Source: a virus
Direction: 5' to 3' (one strand)
IMG/VR virus record: IMGVR_UViG_3300044732_001099
Location: 1 to 64,000 of that record
DNA length: 64,000 nt
Under the pieces are notes generated by a model. It did no database searches, was not told the DNA's origin, and saw only the letters and a program-made list of their open reading frames with translations. Both the position numbers and the translations under genes were made by a program. Below, one piece after another: positions 44,401 to 50,400 of the stretch; the first letter of the stretch is position 1, and every line of letters begins with the position of its first letter.

Positions 44401-47400
44401 ATAAAAATAGTGACATTTTTGATAGTATGGTCTCATTTCTTATCAATAATGTAGGATATGATGAGGCATTTATAAATACCGCAATAGCAACGGCTCAAAC
44501 AGAAAACAAAGGTGATGTTTTGCTATCTATGATTAGAAATATCAATATCAATAACATTAGTAAAGAGATTTCTAAAAAACACAATATCCTTAAAAATGTA
44601 CTTGATAACTTCATTGTAAACAATCTTGATGAAATTACAGATAACGAGTTTAAAGCTGAAATAGAAAAAGCGCTTAACTCTAAAGATGTTCAAGCATCAT
44701 ACGATATTGTTAACAGCATAGCTAGCATGTCGCCTATTGATAATTTGGCTAATATTAACGAAGAAAGCAAAGCATTGTCCGAGAAGTACAAACAGTTTTT
44801 TAAAGATCTAAAATCATATAAAGACAATCTCAAAAAGAATAAAAATCTTGCTAGAAAAACCGATCCTAGTTACATTAATGAAGTATATCTTGTCACAAAA
44901 TATGCTATGCTTGGTGATATTATGAGCGATTTAGTTAAGGTTGCTAACATCAATCAGTTTAAACAATCCAAAGCTTATGATCAAAAGAAATTTGAAAACG
45001 ATTTTACGTTTGCCACTGGTTATACTATTGATGAACTTATTGGTATCTATGACAGATTTAACAGCTGGAAAAAAGACAATGGAGAAAGCAGCACAATAGG
45101 TGATTACTTTGACGCTAATCCCAATGAGAAAAAACCTATTGAAGCAGTAAGAGATACAGCTTTTAAAACAAAAGCACACACTATGGCTCAAGTTGATTTT
45201 TCTTATATGAGAGATAGCATAGAGTCACCTGTAACCGGAGAAGTAATAAACTACTACGAAGACTATCACAAGATATTTGATTTTGCATCTATACTTCTTT
45301 CTAGGCCAGATGTAATGGAAAGCTTTAGAGCATCACAAATGTTTAAAGACATTAATTCTTCAATATTTAACATAGAGTCTACGGAAATACAATCTATGAT
45401 AGACACTATAACAGATAACATTGCTTACGATATACTGCCAGAAGCTAAAAGCATAGTTTTAAAAGAAGAGATTAGTAAGTATTTTGTCCATTTGTATCTT
45501 TCCGAAATCAACAACAATGGTTTTGAATCAAAAGTAAAAGAAGATATTTTTAAAGCATTAGAAAAGTTTAATATTCTTACGCTTCCAATGACAGCTGGTT
45601 TAGCAACGTCAAATGGAATGATGCATAATATTGGCAATCCTATTGGTGTAAGAAACTTTATTTCAAACTTTCCTGAGTTTTTTGATACAGTAATAAGACA
45701 ATCAGAAATGCAAAGGTTGAAAGAAATGGGTAGTAAGTTTACTGCACAAGACCTTGAATCTGCGTATGAGTTTATAGACAGAATAGAAAAGTATTCATAC
45801 AACCGTATGGATTATCTTGAAGTGCAAAAATCAAGAGTACAAAATGCTAATGAAAATGAGATGCTCAGAGATGGCTTTAATAAGCTGTCAAATGAAACAC
45901 AAACATTGTTATCATTGTACCATATTCTTAAGAACCAGTTTGATACAAGTAGATCGTTTTTTGGTGAAGTATTGCCTAAAAAGTTTCTTATCGATTACTC
46001 TAAGTTTTTAAAAGAAGTATTACCTACTAAAGAAATAAGTCAGGATTTGAATAATATTTCAGACATGATTTTGTCTAATACAAGTCTTGATTTGCTTAAA
46101 AATGAAAAACGCATTTACAAAGATGGTAAAGAGTTTTCACAGGCCCCGGCAGCTTGGTATGGTGTAGCCAAGCATTATAAAAAAACAATACAAACGCAAA
46201 AATCTAAAGTAGGCACGACAATAAGAACATTTGCTCTTGCTACTACTAATGGCATAAATGGAGTTGCGCTTACCCAGGGTTCTGCAACTAGAACATCATT
46301 GTCTAATGTAGTTCCGTTTGATTCTGTAATCAATATGTACAATGATACAGATGCAATGGGTAATCCTATTACGATATCACTTAGTTACACTCCGACAATA
46401 CTAAGAAACTTAAATATACCAATGTCATTCTCATTGGATTTAAGGCCACACGCTTACATCAAAAATATATTGCATGGGCATTTAGAAAATGACATACAAA
46501 ACGCTATTAAAAGGCAGACACAAGAAGGCGTAGAACTTACTCCACAGGATGTATTGCAGATAGTTAATGATGTTATGTCAAGAGATTTAAACAATGTTTA
46601 TAACAAAAAAGGTATTCCTGCATTGCAAGATAAGGCAACGGCAATGGATATGGAAAACTTAATAAGAAACAATGTTTTCAATATTACTGTTAACTCTATT
46701 TTGCAAAAACATGGCCCAAATGCTGATGCTGTATTGCAATCTTTAGATGGTAAAATGCTAAAAGATGAATACTACTATAGCGATATAGCTCCATCGTATA
46801 CATTGCACGCTGCATTAAATATGCTTAAAGCTGAAGGCAAACCGTTTACTATAGAAAATCTTAGAGCAATAGAATCTATACCATCAATAGAAATGTTTAG
46901 CGATACGTATGGCGTTCAATCAAACGAAGATGCTCCATTGGTAAACCTACTTGGTACCTTTGGTAATTACTTTACCAGAGAAAATGCTAGAGATTCTGGT
47001 TATGTAGTTGCCGTAAACATGAAAGGTCCAAACGGAGTAGGCACAAAAGACTTGTTTTATGAAGCAGCAAAAGAAATATTTCAAGATACAAGTTTAAAGA
47101 ACGATCAACTTAATACATTGCTTGCTAATATTCTTATAGCTGATTCTATAGGAATGTCTACAGCTGATATGAAAAATAGAATAAACTCATTGTCCACTGT
47201 ATCAACAAGCAATATAGATTTATTAAAAGAAGTTGCTTTTAAAACTTACTACAAACATGTTGATAGAAATATTGATGAAGATATAAGCAAAAGACATTCT
47301 ACTAAATACCACAACATTAATAAGAGTATTGCAGAAGGCAAAACAACGGAATTATTTGGCTCTATAAAAACAACTGTAGAAACCTTGCAAAGGTATCAAG

Positions 47401-50400
47401 AAACGCCATATGAAGTTGGTGATATGATACATTTTCCGGATGGTATAGTTGGTATTGTTACTAATGTTACATCAGAAAACAATGTAAACTATGTTATTAA
47501 CCATAAGCTTACAGACAATAGAAACATATTCAATGCACAAAGAGCTATTGTAAGTCTAGAAAACATCATGCAGAAAAATAACACAAGGTTTGCGCTTGAT
47601 GGTTTTGTTAGAACAATAGCCGGCATTATGCCAAATGTTGAGTATAGATATGTTAATGATGAAGAAGCTCGTCAAATACAAAGGTCTGAGCATGATAGTG
47701 TATCTTTCTACCAGGATGGTATTGTTTACATAAATGTAGATAAAGCTGATAGAGGTGTCGCTATTCACGAGTTTGCGCATCCATTAACATTGGCAATGCA
47801 GATAGAAAAGCCTGAACTATTTAATGCAATAGCACAACAGGTATCTCAGTCTAGTGTAATGGATTATGTAAGAAAAATGTACAAGGATGATCTTGATACT
47901 GAAGAAGCAATGATACTTGAAGCAATACCAACATATATTCAATTTAGGTATTACGCAAGATTAGCACATGAAATGTCTCCAGAAGAAAGAGCAAACTGGG
48001 AAATGTTTTTTGCCGAGGCAGGTTCTATATTTAAAGAGGCATTGATTGGTGATGTAAATGCAGAATCAAGTATTGACAATGTTGATTTTAAAACTGCTGA
48101 CCTTAACTCTATATCTGATGCTATCTTAAATGATATGCTCAAAGGCAAGGAGTTTGTAGTCAGAAATAAGGAAGCATTTAATATTGCCAGGTTCCTGCCA
48201 TATACTATGCGGGCATCATCTGCTTCATCGGTTAAGAATATAAACTTAACAAATATAGATACGTTATTTCAGCGAAAGTCGCACAATACAAAGGATGACA
48301 AAGCTAGAAGACAAATAATGGACTCTATCCAAGGAAATACTTTCTCTGGACTTTCGGGTACCTATGACTTGACTATGAGAAATAAAGATTTCTATGATTC
48401 TAATGGTAATTACGATCAAAAACGCAAAGAAAAGTTTATTACTCAAATAGTTGAAAATGAAATGGCATTTTATGGTGGTATTGAAAAAAATATCATCCAG
48501 TTCTTAGACGAACTTCAAACACTTGAACCATTAGCTGCAGCAAAGCAATCATTGTTTGCATCCTGGAATAAGCGCTACGATTTACCTAATGCTACAGAAG
48601 TACAAAAAGAGCAACTTACTCAGAACGTACAAAAAATGATGAACAAACTTGGCTATAATCCAAACCTAGACCAAGCAATGATGCTAAGTGATGCGGAAAA
48701 AACACTTGGATTAAAACTGCCCAATGGTGTAAAACTTGACAACACAATTGTCATTGTTCATAACATTGGTAAGCCAGCACAAGAAATATCAATATTAAAT
48801 GTTTCTCCAGAGTACCTTAGCAATCATGGTATGGAAAAGAACAATATTGCTGCAGCATTTATTGGAGAAAACTTGACTAATAAAGAAAAGAAACGTGCTA
48901 AGAAATTACAAAAAGTAACTTTATCTAATGATAACGGCCATATTGAAGCAGTTAAAACAGCTGTAATTGCTATGGCTATTAAAAAATCTAGTCCTGGTAC
49001 GGTCATTAGAAAAGTAGGTGCTATGCATGTAAATGGTAGTAACATATCTGTAAGAAGTCGTGATGTAGATGACACTATAAGACAGATTGAGTTGCTTGTT
49101 GATAATGTTCCGCAATTGCGTGATAATCTAGAAGTGGATATAAGAGATATTGTATCTGATAAATCTTTGTACAACATGGACTTATACAAAGTACCTGTTG
49201 GAACTAGACTGCTCAACTATTTTAGAACGCTAATATCTACTTTAAAGCCTAATGATAACTATAAAAAAAGTGTACAAAACACAATAGATCAAGGTATTAA
49301 AGTATTTGAAAATGGTGATAACTCATTTTACCAAGATATTCAAAAAGCTGTATTTGGTAGAATAATGCACTTGGCAGAAGAACTAGATAGCGATGTGGCA
49401 AAGGCTGCCAACGAAGAGTATCAGTTTTTACTACAAACGTATAGAGAGTTAACTGGTTACAATGAGATTAACACTCAAAGATTTAACGAGCTTTCATTTG
49501 ATGAAAAGCTAATACAGACGGCCGATCGCTGGACAGGACAAATAAGAACATGGTTATTTGACCAAGTTGACCTTGCTTCTAGAAAAGGTGTTGATGAAAT
49601 GGTACCGTTTAACAAAGAGTTGAACAAAAGAACAAAAACACTGAACACGCTTTCTGGTAATATTTTAAATTATGGTCTTGACAAAACACATGATTTATTC
49701 AAACCATTATTTAAAAAAGCAACTGGTTATGATCAAAATGGAAAAGAAGTTCCAATATCAACTCACGAAATACATTGTGATATAAATGACGCTGAAACTG
49801 CAAGAGCATTAGCTAATAAAGAAATAACTACAGAGCAATTTGAGTTTGGAAAATGGTTGGCCGATAGTATGTATGAAGAGTTTGTTCAATATGTAATGAC
49901 TGTTGAACGCAAAAACATATCACAGCGCGCAAATATGACCGAGGTAGAGCTTAGAGCAGCAGCAGAAAATGAAGTAGCAAGACGATACAAAAGAGGTATG
50001 ATGCCTGTATTTGTACGTTCTACAGGTTCTGCTTTAAGTGAAGGCAAGTTGATGGATGCATTAAATATGTACATGAAAAATGCTGGTAGATTTATTGGTG
50101 GTGCATTGTATGAAGAGTTTACTCAAACCGAAGATGCAGAGTACCAAAAAGAATCATTCAGAAAACTTATGTCTCCATTCTGGAATCAGTTTCAAAATGC
50201 AGAACTATACGGCGGTTCATTTAGAATGAAACTTCTTGGACTAGATCTAAAGGTTAGAAATCAAGATAGATCTCTTGAAGTTATTGCTCCGGAACTACAA
50301 AACTCATTGTCATATAACCTTCAGAACATAGGCAACTATACTATGATGGCATCTAAGCGCACTAAACACATGCAAAGAGCAGTAGCATCTGCAAACATTG